DNA of 64,000 bases from Rotaria sp. Silwood1 (Eukaryota > Rotifera > Eurotatoria > Philodinida > Philodinidae). Positions 13,401 to 24,712 of the stretch are shown here, piece after piece; the first letter of the stretch is position 1, and every line of letters begins with the position of its first letter. The stretch is from assembly GCA_905250075.1 (NCBI GenBank), contig CAJNOP010000033.1, forward strand, positions 1,240,613 through 1,304,612, read 5' to 3'. The translations under genes and the position numbers were made by a program. The notes beneath the pieces are model-generated. The model did not search any database, was not told the origin of the DNA, and worked only from the letters and a program-made list of their open reading frames with translations.

Positions 13401-16400
13401 AGTCAACCAACAGATAGAATTAATCAAACAATGGGACCATTACAACGTGTAGCATTATTACCACCACGTTGGCAGAAATTTCCCAATTCAAAATGTAAAA
13501 TTCCAACTGAATTATTACTTTCACTTAATACAAGTGAACGTGGCTGTTCATCAATACGTTTTTCACATAATGGTTATTTTCTTGCTTGTGCAGAAGTAAA
13601 TAAATTACAACAAAATAATTTAATATCAATTTTTGAAGTAAATTTATCATTTTTATATATTTACTTATGTTAAAAAAAGATTTTTTTTCAATAGATTCCA
13701 CATGATCAACGTGTAACTGTATTTATTGGACATTTACAAATGATTTATGATCTAGATTGGTCTAGAACTGATCGTTATTTAGCATCAGCATCAGCCGATT
13801 CATCAGTCAAGTAAGATAAAAATTTTCAAAAACAAAACTTCAATTGTTTCGATGAGATGAGATGAAAGAATACTGTCTCAAATTACTAAAGAACTAAGTA
13901 TTACATCTGTAATTTAATCATGTTCTTAGATTTTCGATTATATGATAAGTTTTAATCGTATTATAAAATCGAAAAGCTAAGCACTATTGTTTATTGTGAA
14001 ACATCATCTAAAAGAAATGTTGAAAGTAATGTCTTACACCTGACCAAGTTCGAAGTACGAGTCCGAGTTAGGGATATACTGAGATCGAGACTCTGGGTGC
14101 GGGTAGTCTCGGTCTCGGTCATCTCGGCCGAGACTCTCGGTCTTGGTCAGTCTCGGTCGAAAAACTGAAAAAATAATAATTTCGACCGAGAGTGAATACA
14201 ATGCTTACCTAGGATAAAGAACGAATAAGAAGTTAATTGTACTCGAGACCAATATTCATTAACACCGAGACCAAGGCTAACTGAGATCGAGACTGGCCAA
14301 GCCCGAGAGGCTCGGTCTCGGTACATCCCTAGTCCGAGTATGATCTTATATTCGGAGCTGATCTAACAATTAATGAGACTTCGACGTTGTAAAGAATTTC
14401 TTCCTTTTTCAAAATGCTATTTATATAAAAGCATAGGAGTAAAAACTAATGAGTGGAATAAATCTGCGACTTCAGAATTTAGTATAAAATTCTTAACAGA
14501 TGCTCCAAACTAGAGTCCTGAATCCAAATACCAGGGATTTGATTCCAAATCTATTTCAGATTTGTTATTCTCTAGTGAAAATTGATTTGGTCATGATTGC
14601 TTAATTTATTGGATTTGAGAATAAGTCACAGAAATGGAAAACAATATCGTTGTACTAAAAGAATTTGCTTTCTTTTTTAATGAAAATTAATCTACAGATG
14701 ATGGTAAATCATACGGCAAAGTAATGGAATACATGAAAAGAAAAATAAATTATCGAAAAGGTAAAAATTTATTATTGTGATGAAGACAAGCATTCATGTA
14801 TGACATTTAAGACTAAAAATGCGCTTCATTCTTCAGACTTATTAGCAATAAGAAAACGTATAATTAGCGAAATCAATCTGGTTTCAGAAGCAGAAAGACA
14901 CCAAGTGAATCTGGATTTACTTGTCTTTTTACGAAACTCGAGATAATCGTTTTTTTGTTGTTGTAGATAGAAAGAACAAAAATAGTATATTTTCTCATAT
15001 AGAACAAAAGTTTAAAAACCGTAGTACCATGACTGTGAAAGAATCTTTCGCTTGCAAAAAATCACATCTGTACAAGATAATAGTGGAAGTATAGGAGTCA
15101 AAATATGGACTCCTCTTCTTCACCGACGGTAGTAGCCGTTATAGATATACGATCAAAGACTGTATATCACTATTGTTTCATCGTACTATATGAATCACTA
15201 TCTAATTGCATCTCAGAAAGATAAAGTAAAAGGATAACAAACAAAGTGGCGTCTAGAAACAAAACTCGATAGCTTAGTCAAAACCAAATCATTTTAGGGT
15301 TTTTATTAGAACACTATACAGAAAAAAAATCATTGGGTCGGAAGGAGATAACTAAAGAAGTTCCCTCATTCGATTAATAAAATCGAACCTCAAATCCTTG
15401 ATTTTTTATACGTAGTAGAAAAATATTTTTAGAATCTGGAATTTTGAACAAACACAACGAAAACCATGGCGCTCATTAGCTCATCCAAGTTATGTCTATT
15501 GTGTTCGTTTTCATCCATTCGATGAAGATATTATTGTTACTGCTGGTTATGATAAATTAATACGTATATGGAATCTCGAAAAAAAACATGGAACTGTAAA
15601 TTCATTGTTTTTTGTCTTCTAAATACATTCAAATTTAAAAATTTATTTTTGTTATAGAGCGTACGAACAATGCCTGATCATTTAGGATATATAAGTAGTC
15701 TATCATTTAATTCAGATGGTACATACTTAGCATCAGTTGATAGTATTGGTGCAATTAGAATTTGGCATGGTTTACCAAATGAAACAAGCGCAACACACGG
15801 TATGAAAATAAAATAATTTAAAATAAACGTTCGCTATTTATTTATATTTATAGCATCTACGGACAGTTGGTCATCGTCTTTGAATTTAGAACTTGATGAG
15901 TTAAAAGTAGAAAAAAAAAATATCAATAGAAAACAAAAAAAGTTTTTTCTTTTTATTGAATAGAATATTCCATTGAACAGTGTTACATATTCACCAAATG
16001 ATAATTTTCTATTAGTATCTGCTCGTGATAATTTAATTGTTTTAATTGATGTTCGAATGTAAGAAATCAAATAATAATTTATTTTTTATTTTTTATTTTG
16101 AATTTTTATTTTTCTGCATAATTAGCAAAACAATTTCACGTCGTTATACAGGAGCATTCAATTTACAAGATCGTATTCGTTCAACATTTTCAACATGTGG
16201 TTCTCTTGTTTTTGCTGGTAGTGAAGATGGACAAGTACATTGTTGGCATACATATGAGGGAAAATTACTTTATTCATATAGAAATTTAAATTATACTCAA
16301 CCAGTTGTTGATATACAATTTCATCCATTAGATAATTTATTAGCAATGTGTTCAATTGGAACATTACATCAAGTATATGTATTTCAACATACATTTGTTG

Positions 16401-18722
16401 ATGCAGATATTGAAGCAAAACCTTTACCACGACCATATACAGCAAAAGGAGGATTATTACCAACAACAACATCTATAGGCTTATCTGATAATGAACAAAG
16501 ACCATCAGTAGCAACGAAAAATCGATATGATTCTAGTGCACGAGTTACTACTGCTTCAGATACAGACAGAAGTCTCGTAAAAACAAGAGTAGATAGTAGT
16601 GGTGATGAATTACGACCATCAACAAATGAAAAAAGAAATCGACGATTAGCAGTTGTTAATAAATTTCTTGATGACATGGATGATGCTATTGTGAGTAGAA
16701 ATTTTTCTTTTATTAGAAAAATTGAAATTGTGATGATAATAACATCGGGAAATCTTCTTTGCTTTTTCGATTGAGCATCTAGAAATTCTCGAAAGAGTTT
16801 GATTGTAACCAATTATCTTTCTTTTTTGTTCGAAAATAATGTGAAGTTACAGTTTCTTTTTTTTTCGAGATATTGAACTTATTATCCTTTTTCATCGCAT
16901 AAAAATTAAGAATCTTAAAAAGACACTTCAATCTGAGACTGAGATGCTCTTTCAACATAAAAAAACACATAAAATTTTTATATAAGTTATGTTTAGGGAT
17001 GCATCATCTCGATGAAAATATTGAGACAGTGAGTCTACTGATATACCGATCCAGTATGAATTTTCGGTGAACACTCTACTGGAAGTGCACATCCATAGTT
17101 ATTTTCGATACTTGTTGATTAAAGATCGTCTGAAAATGTCATGATATAAAGCGAAAAATTTCATATCTAATCCAAGATTCGATTTTGAAGAGTGAAGGCT
17201 TAAATAGTAAAATATTGAATAAAATAATTTCTTTATAGAACTTGAATTATTCATTTATTATCTATTGATTAGGCATCCCGAGACAGTGTTCTCCACCATC
17301 GAAAACGGCGTATTACTTCATCGATTTTCACCATTTTATAAGTTTACGGAAAGCGGTGATGTAAAAATGTTGTCTTTCGCCCTTTCCCATTAACCACGAA
17401 TAATGTCATTTCAATAGAATGGATTTCTTCATCTGTTTTTAAGGGTTAGAAGTGAACATGTTGAGTCTAGCATAATGCAGCGTATAATGAATTGCATCGA
17501 AATATGTTTGACTTGTTTCCATGCGATACCTACCATGAAACTACGCCGTTTTTTTTTGTAAACTGTTGCATTATGATGTATTGTATCAAAACGGATAAAT
17601 ATTTTTAAACTCTGTTAATACTAACAGAATTGGGTCGTTTTCTCTGCACTGTAATAATGCATCTAAGCCACCTGTATTAGCCCACAGAGCCCAAATCGGC
17701 CCTAGTTATGAAATAAATTGTTTATTAGAAAAATATATTTTTGAAACTGTTTGAATTCGTTCTAACAAAATCATTCGAGATCTGGATGAAAAACATTCTC
17801 TATGATCGTTTCTAGCTCGAACCAAAAGCCATAAGCACTACCTTCAGTAGTGCGAACAAACGTGCAACATCAGTTCCTTCACACTACTCCATGCATTATT
17901 AATCATTGCACACTTAGTAAAACATATTCAAAAACAAACAAAAAATTCTATTCTCTAGGATTTTCAGTGTGACATTCTACAGATCTTGTTTTTATACGCT
18001 GAACATTTCGCAGCAACGACTTATTCTATAATTAATTAATATAACTTTTTTTATTTTCCTTCTATCACATTAATTCTACGGTTTTGAAAGTTCAATCATA
18101 TATTTTATAATAAAAGACGATTAAAAAAAATAATATAAACATTTTTATTTAGAATGCTAAGTCTAAAACCAATCATCATCGAGATTCCATAACAGATTAT
18201 GGTGGTGGTCATCTTATGTCACGTTCAACAGAACGTGATATTTCACCATATCAAGGACGTCGTAATATTCCTACATCAGGTTATATTTCTGATTCAGGTC
18301 GACCACCACTCGTTAGTCCATTACGTAATTTAACATCACCAGATCTTTTCGTACCTGTATCAAATCGAACTGATGATGATGATAATATTTATCGAAAATC
18401 TTCATTATCATCGAATCAAATAATGTATGCAACAACAAATTATAAAGCTCAACGTCCTGAAGAATTATCATTTTTAAAAAATGATAAAATTAAAATCTTA
18501 AATAGAGAGTCTCATTTACTTTGGTATGCTGAACATATTCAAACAGGTACACGTGGTTATGTTTCACCAAATCGTGTACATATCAGTGCAAAAGAATCAT
18601 ATTCAAAATTACAAAAATCATCCATATCAAATGCAGATATACATTCAATTAGTGATATACCACGTTTAAATAATAGTAGTCGACGAATACAAAAAAGTGT
18701 CAAATTTGACAGTTCCGATTAG
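10467..18722 (+). CDS. AHI1: Jouberin (AHI1), WD40 and SH3 ciliary transition-zone protein
   Basis: AHI1 works at the ciliary transition zone and basal body. Sixteen exons: 10467-10487, 10568-10703, 10786-11182, 11362-11457, 12564-12660, 12710-12787, 12962-13063, 13126-13298, 13364-13637, 13695-13810, 15433-15595, 15658-15799, 15854-15906, 15964-16058, 16126-16690, 18153-18722, total 1,025 residues. Order matches the family: basic low-complexity N-terminus; LGIFIHRTDRLRTDLRLRHP near residue 147; YPSTLYVTIK near 320; WD40 blades from about 427 (GCSSIRFSHNGYFLACAEV) through HPSYVYCVRFHPF and CGSLVFAGSEDGQVHCW; an SH3 domain at about 927-980 (ATTNYKAQRPEELSF, GYVSPNRV). The first exon carries only MMNKSDS; an in-frame TGA just before the ATG fixes it. 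Three introns exceed 1 kb and carry repeats. Identity is secure; the very N-terminus is less so. Confidence 0.94.
11458..12563. repeat. Long AHI1 intron with dispersed repeat
   Basis: A 1,106-bp intron in a gene whose other introns are mostly 50-180 bp. It holds CTTTTCGGCTGAAAATTTC near 11,885 and GTCAAGATATTGGATTTT near 11,800, motifs shared with the element in the BBS1 intron and with sequence near 47,950. No ORF of interest. It is probably an eroded non-autonomous element. Confidence 0.45.
14069..14331. mobile_element. hAT-type MITE with exact 8-bp target duplication
   Basis: A 263-bp element inside the 1.6-kb AHI1 intron 13811-15432. Termini are TAGGGATATACTGAGATCGA and the inverse complement of CTCGGTCTCGGTACATCCCTA. 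GTCCGAGT flanks both sides exactly (14061-14068 and 14332-14339). TAGGGATG-like ends and an 8-bp duplication are the hAT superfamily pattern. The interior is made of CTCGGT/ACCGAG repeats that pair with each other. There is no coding capacity. The good preservation of ends and duplication suggests a fairly recent insertion. Confidence 0.85.
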
Positions 18723-18950
18723 AGGGGTTTCAACATGCCTTGTTTTGATTTGATTGTTTTTATATTGCACATTTTAATGCAATATTTAAAATTATTCTCG
18801 TGTTTTTTTTTCTACATTGTCTTATTTAGATCGCTAATGGATATTTATAATCTAGATGAAATTAAACTGTTTTTGTTTTTATTTAAATATTGTCTTGCTT
18901 TTTTCTTTCTTTTGTTTTCTTTTTTTTTATATTGAAGATTTCTTTCATAA

Positions 18951-21541
18951 ATGACATTTCAAGCTGATCGATTTTATAATCCAAAAGATGGTACTTATGC
19001 AAATGTACCAATTATGCCAGTACATACAGAAAAATTTCGAGGTAAACGACAATATGGAACCGATGTTTTAATTGGAAATTGGTATGAAGATCGATCAAAA
19101 GTAAGTTTTAATATTTAAAATATCTATTTGAAAAAAAACAAATTAAAAAAATTATTAGCTTTATTAAATGTTAGAAAATGTTTAAAAAGAAAATATCTCT
19201 TATTTGTTAATCTCTATGAGGTATTATATACTGGACGATAGTCGTAAGTCCGAAAAGTCAGTACCATTAGAGACAAAGTGCGATTTCTATACTTCATTCG
19301 CATTTGAAAGTATTGAAGTCGCGCTTTTCTTATCTGGATAGCTCTCATTCTCATCTGATCGTTCTCCTTTAATGTTATTTTCACTCGCAAGTTCAGCTAA
19401 CTACCTCTCTTCAGTCTAATCTCTTCTGTTTGTGTTCAAAATGAAATCTCTCAAACATACATTAATATTTCGTTCTTTGATCATTCTAGTTGTTTATAAT
19501 TCATTAACTGTTACTTGAAGAAATTTTTTATGTGAAAAAATTCAAAATTATGTAAACTATTCCTTGTCATTCATCTATCTTGAACTATGAGTCAATATTC
19601 TTCATTGTTATGCCTATCTTACTTTTAATACTATTTTTAGGTTAAATAGTAATCATTTTCTTTTTTTGTTGTATGTTGACATTCTCGAATCTTATAATAG
19701 AAAAGAAAATAACTTATATGGTTTCTTCATTATTTAGTTACAAAAATCAAATTATACACATAATTCAACCTATCGTATTGATTATTCAGCACATATTAAT
19801 TATTTACCTGATACAGTTTTAAGACGTAAATTACTTTTATCACAAGAAGAACGACCTAGACGAATGATTCTTGGTCATCATAATATTAATGATCGTAAAC
19901 AATTGATTAGCAGGTAAAATAAAGTGAAACGTTTTTTTTTTACTTTATTATTAATAATTTTTATATTTATAGCTATGATGAACAATATAATCGACGTGGA
20001 CCCTATGGGAATGATCGAGTAAAATTAATTTCAATATCTTCTTTTTCTAATCTATTCATCAGATTTCTGAGAGACACAAACCAAAAAGAGAAGTGTTGAA
20101 GTATAGGCGGAAAAGTTTGGACTTTGACAAATGCTAGTTAGAAAAAGAAGAATAACGATGTCTTTCGACTACCTTGCAGTATAGGGCACTACCTAACGGT
20201 AGATTCAATAATCTAATATCTTCATTACAACTAATGCTAACTGTAGTTCTGAACAGAAGCCCGACGTAACGCAGAGTGCTTGAGCTTCTCACACATACAA
20301 ACTAACTAAAAACGAATGTGTATGTCACACCGTATTTAGCATGCTATCAGCCGGATGATCAGAGACAAACATCCGTTAGTGACTTCCCCAGAATCCTTTT
20401 GTAGCTAATGATACTAAAGCTTAAACACAGGATCTTGTAGATACGTGTCAAACTACGTGACCATTCGACCATGACGGCACTGATCAGAGATCATGATACA
20501 CAGCTTCGCAACCAGTGTTCTGTTCAGCGTAAGAGCTGAGAAAGCAGCAGCAGCTCTCCAAAGATCAGGTTGCTCCTTCCGACGTTTTAAGTTCCTCCAT
20601 CATCTACTATGTGTTTGTACTCTTAAAAATAGATGTTTTCTGTCTCGGAGTTTTATATCGTCCTTTTCGAAGAGAAACTTTGCATAAAACATTGTTTGTA
20701 ACACTCCGTTTCCCGTTCTTCTGCATCATAGGCCACATCTCAATAAAGTCTCATTATGAAAAATGAGCTACTTTGCTATTGTACTTCTGAAATATAGAGT
20801 AAAGAGATGATGAAGAAATATGTCCCAAGATAGATAGAATAAACCAATCTTCCTGTAACAGCAGCTACATCTTGTTTCAAAGTTTTAATCCTGCAAGAAA
20901 TGCACTAACCATTTTGTTTTAAGTTTCCACCAGAACGAAAATGGGCATTACAAGATGATTGTTGGCTACCAGAACATAGTGATCATCCTCTTGAAGGTGA
21001 ACCAACACATTTTGGTCTTATGGAAAGAAAACGTTCGCAAAGTCAATCTTTTCATCGTTCCCATACAATGCCTGAAATAAGGTACTTTTTTGTTTCTCAT
21101 AGATTTGTTTTTCGTCCTTATTATTCTATTTCTTTTTTTGTGCTTATATCAAGTGAATATACAGATCGATATATTCCTCATGAATCAAAATTATATGCGG
21201 AATCAACACGTGTTGGTATTCCACGTTTATTTTCAACTGCACTTGATCGAACAAATGCAATTAATAAAGATCTTAATTATCGTTCAATAACAAATAGTAG
21301 TCGACGGCAACCAACAACACGTGATGCAAAAGAAATTGATTATATACGTTCATTTCAACGAGATACAACTATTCCACGAACATATTATTATTTAGGTAAA
21401 GTTTCAGATTCAATTGATGATACAATGCGTGAAAAATTTCCATTTTTACCTGCACCAATCAATAATCTTCAACAAATCAAATCCTCAACAATTGAACAAT
21501 TTCAAAATCAACAACAACAAGAACAAACTCTTTATGCTTAA
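18951..21541 (+). CDS. CFAP107: CFAP107 (C1orf158) axonemal microtubule inner protein
   Basis: CFAP107 lies inside the doublet microtubules of motile cilia. Five exons: 18951-19100, 19738-19913, 19973-20018, 20924-21081, 21154-21541, giving 305 residues against about 194 in human. Matching blocks in order: YGTDVLIGNWYEDRSK (human KVLTGNWMEER), STYRIDY, RRMILGHHNINDRKQLISSY followed by DEQYNRRGPYGND (human RYLISTYDDHYNRHGY), FPPERKWALQDDCWLPEHSD and HPLEGEPTHFGL (human RTWNGQKLLWLPEKSDFPLL). The C-terminal 130 residues are an extension rich in Arg, Ser and Gln. It starts 229 bp after the AHI1 stop on the same strand, behind a long pyrimidine tract and AG at about 18,899-18,938, compatible with trans-splicing or an unseen 5' intron. 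The family call is strong; the extra tail is unassigned. Confidence 0.85.
20403..20480 (-). repeat. tRNA-like relic, possibly a SINE head
   Basis: On the - strand the sequence begins GCCGTCATGGTCGAATGG, resembling a tRNA 5' end with A-box. About 50 nt later comes GATCCTGTGTTTAAGCTT, a poor B-box with a TTTAAGC loop. The T stem pairs badly and no discriminator/CCA context is clear, so it is not a working tRNA. It lies in the 905-bp CFAP107 intron. Confidence 0.3.
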
Positions 21542-21660
21542 TTCCAATGAATAAATTTTTTATTTTGATTTTGATTTTGATTTTATTTTTTTTCACTTTA
21601 ACACAAACACATAACTTATATCGTCATTTTTTTGATATTATTTTTTAAACTTTAATCATA

Positions 21661-23665
21661 TTAAAATGTTTTCAAAAAAGCCACAAGACCGATGTAAGTT
21701 TCATGACCTACACAAATAATATAAATATAAATAAATATATCAATTATATAAATTAAGTTACCTGTTTTCTTAATTTCGCTTGTAGGTGCAAGAAATCCAG
21801 TACCACCTGTTGGTGGTAATTCGTAGCAATATGAATAAAGGATTTTGAGTGTACCTGCTGTCCAATCTTCACTACCTCCGCTGGCAACATCTATTAAATA
21901 TAAAAACAAAATAAATTCATTGAAACATATATCTATAAAAAAAGAAAACAAGAAAACTAACAAAGTAGTTGTGCTGATGAACCGATTGTATATACTCGTC
22001 CGTTGACACTTCGAATAGCATCGGCACTAACTTTAGCTTTGGATTTCTATCAAAAATGAAATCATATGTAATTAATTGTAATAAAATTCAATTGAATCCT
22101 TACAAGAAGATTAAAATTAGGTGGATCAGCTGTTGTGTAACCCCTGAAAAAAATTTATTATTTCAAATATTCTTTAACTCATCCACTTACCAGTTCTAAA
22201 AGAAAAACAAAACATAAAATTATAACTGTCTATAAAAAAGTTCTTTTATTTTTAACTTACAGTAAACAACCATCTAGAAACAAAAAATTTATCAATTAAA
22301 TAATGAAAAACAAAACATATGCGAAAAATAAAACAAAACTTACTGTCCATAAGAATGAAATGTGAGATATGTGTCCCAAGGTTTATTAGTCATATAATTT
22401 TGAAGTGCTTTAGCTTCATTTTCACTCATTGCTGAACCACCATGATATGTATCATCACATGGATTAGATGAACTACCCCCTTTATTCCACATATAGCCAA
22501 AGTTACGATTAAGATCAACACCAATACAAGTACCACTAGTTGGTCTTCGATTTTTACGCCACATACGTGCCTTTTAATAAATTCAAAATTGAATTTGGTT
22601 TTTCTCAATTTTAAAATTTAAAACAAACTGTCGAATGTGAATGAGCATAACCATCAGGATTAAGAACAGGAACAATATGTAATTCCCATGTATCTAGAAT
22701 TGTTTTAGCATCACCACCTGTTGCATATTTTGTTAACAACTATAAAAAGAATATTGTTTTAAAAAAAAAACATATAAATTTTATTTGATATACCTCATTA
22801 ATTATGTAGGCACCTGTTGCTGGTGAAATCCATTCTCGTGCATGGATACCGAAATCCATGAAAATTTTTTTCTTTGCTTGCCCATTATTAGAAGTGAGCT
22901 AAATATTAAGAATAAATAACTCAAATTACTTTTTTTTGTTGTTGTTTTATGCAATAATATTACTTTAACAAGCCAAATATCTCGATTTTCATATGTTTTA
23001 CCAATGGACAGAAGTGTTGCAAGAGTTGAATGACTGTTTACTATCTCTTTTAGCCAAGTAGTAAGCTAATTGTACAAACAAATATTTGATTGGTTTTTTA
23101 AAAAATAAAAACTAGGTTTTTGTTACTTGATCATAATTATGAAAAGTGTCATGGATTCCGGGTGCTACACGTGATCGAGCGTGTGCTAGAAGAGTTTGTT
23201 CTTCTTCATCGAGTATTCTAAGTAAAAACAAAAGAGAAAAACAATATGAATTTGTTTTTGTGTTGTTGAAAATTTACTTTTGCACATCATTAATTAAAAT
23301 TGTTGGTTTCATATTTAATGAATGAAAAAGTGACATCAACTGTGGTTTTTTTTGTTGATGAAACATGATATGAACGGAACCATTACGAATTAATTCATTC
23401 CAAATATCAATCTATACAAAAATATTACAATTTTTTCTTTAGTTTTTTTTTCTTTGCCCAAATTATACTTCATGTTGATGTTCGAGATCTAATAATAATT
23501 TATAATGTTCTTCTTCCGATGGTATTACAGATACGACAATATTGCTGAAAAAATATATTCAATGATACTAGTGAAGTTTTTTTTTAATACTTACCCATCA
23601 TAACGCTCCTTTGTTGCATTCGACAAGACGAAAGCAAGGAAGATCAATAAGCAACGGAGATACAT
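21661..23665 (-). CDS. Secreted M14A zinc procarboxypeptidase (A/B family)
   Basis: Removes C-terminal residues from peptides, probably as an extracellular digestive enzyme. Fourteen exons on the - strand: 23595-23665, 23469-23544, 23278-23411, 23127-23217, 22964-23065, 22794-22898, 22629-22739, 22344-22570, 22261-22273, 22191-22195, 22104-22143, 21962-22046, 21762-21890, 21661-21707; 411 residues. Signal peptide 1-17, propeptide to about 105, then the catalytic domain. Zinc ligands His177 and Glu180 (HAREW) and His302 (TFHSYGQ), substrate-binding Asn251-Arg252 (DLNRNF), Tyr354, and catalytic Glu377 (CYELPPTG) are all present. The specificity position in ASGGSEDW is Glu361, where CPB has Asp and CPA Ile, so basic substrates are plausible. 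Exons of 13 and 5 nt are needed to restore the YGQWLFTNWGYT block. It looks active. Confidence 0.92.
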
Positions 23666-23716
23666 CTTCTGAATGATGTTTTCGCTATTGTAGTATATTT
23701 ATCGTTTGAAAGTTTC

Positions 23717-23724
23717 ATTTTATA
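23717..23724 (-). promoter_or_regulatory. Probable TATA box of the carboxypeptidase gene
   Basis: CTATAAAAT on the - strand (bases 23717-23725), about 52-60 bp upstream of the ATG at 23665. Position and sequence fit a core promoter with a short 5' UTR. Inference from sequence only. Confidence 0.45.
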
Positions 23725-23725
23725 G

Positions 23726-24216
23726 ACCTTGTTCTCTTTTTGCAATGTCACTAATCTCTCAATCAAGGAGGCGCTTAATATGTCAAGTATAAAAAAACAG
23801 TATATACCATACTGTATTAATATCTATGTCATTCGATCTCATCTTACAAATAAAATAAAGCAATTTTTCAAAATATAATATCATTGTACTTTTCCAATTA
23901 ATTGAAAGCCTTGACTCTCACCTGAATACATACTTATCCAGACGGGATCAAGTGCAAAATGTAAAAATCAAAATATTAGATGAAATTTTCATTTATTTTA
24001 AATGATAGTTTCTTTTTCGTATGTTTTTATTTAACAAAAAAAAACAAGTGATTGAATCGTTAGATTTTATTTTTTATTTGAAAAAAAAAAGAAAATGAGT
24101 CTTCATATAATCAGATATACTAAAAAACAAAAAATGATATTTTTTCACTAACTATGTCACGAGAGAAAAAAAAAATTTCATTGTTTATTTTATTGCATAA
24201 AAAGAAAATCAATTGT
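23726..24216. other. Spacer upstream of the carboxypeptidase
   Basis: AT-rich, without a supportable gene. It should hold the remaining upstream control region of the carboxypeptidase and the 3' end of the small peptide gene, both on the - strand. Confidence 0.4.
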
Positions 24217-24509
24217 TCAGTGCACTTTTATCACACATGGAAATTTATCTTTTCCTGGAACACGACGATAACGCAGTGGTATTGGATGCTGAATTGTTAT
24301 ACGACGTGAACAGTCATCATTTTTTGATGCTGCAATTATTAATTTTTTTAGCAAATCACTATTTATACCCATGCCTTCTCCTGTATTATTTATATAAAAA
24401 TACCAATAAAAAAAGAATCTTCTACAATAAAATACTTACCAAGTGAAATTTCAACATGGATAATAAATATAATCAAGACAATGTAGAAGATAATCTTGCC
24501 ACAATTCAT
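24217..24509 (-). CDS. Small secreted peptide precursor, unknown
   Basis: Two exons, 24440-24509 and 24217-24380, with a consensus donor (GGTAAGT) and a 59-nt intron, give 77 residues. The first exon is a signal peptide (MNCGKIIFYIVLIIFIIHVE, cleavage near ISLG). The mature part is about 53 residues, basic, with two cysteines (NDDCSRR and FPCVIKVH) and the stretch IQHPIPLRYRRVPGKDK, which contains dibasic sites. I recognise no family. It could be a neuropeptide or hormone precursor, a toxin-like or antimicrobial peptide, or a small extracellular ligand. An in-frame ATG at 24533 would add eight residues, but the 24509 start gives the better signal peptide. Confidence 0.6.
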
Positions 24510-24600
24510 TGTTATTGTTGTTTTTTCAACCATATTGTTCAACAATGGTAGACAATATTTGCCGATTTCTTTGTCCTAAAATGATAACAAGAAAATAACG

Positions 24601-24609
24601 TCTTTTATA
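24601..24609 (-). promoter_or_regulatory. Probable TATA box of the small peptide gene
   Basis: TATAAAAGA on the - strand, about 92-100 bp upstream of the ATG at 24509 (68-76 bp from the alternative at 24533). It supports the small peptide gene being real, but the match is short. Confidence 0.35.
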
Positions 24610-24681
24610 TCACTCAGAACCGATGATCTATACTATATCTATCTTAAAATTGTATAACTTTAGAAATAATATGTACGAATT

Positions 24682-24712
<31 letters not shown>

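Noticed and set aside
16384..16812. 142-codon frame on the - strand
   Set aside because: Antisense to the fifteenth AHI1 exon, which is strongly supported; it is a shadow.
17010..17290. Possible third hAT element (TTTAGGGATGCATC ... GGCATCCCGAGAC)
   Set aside because: Ends do not pair well and no target duplication was found.
20403..20480. A working tRNA gene
   Set aside because: A-box fair, but the T stem and acceptor stem do not pair; kept only as a possible SINE relic.
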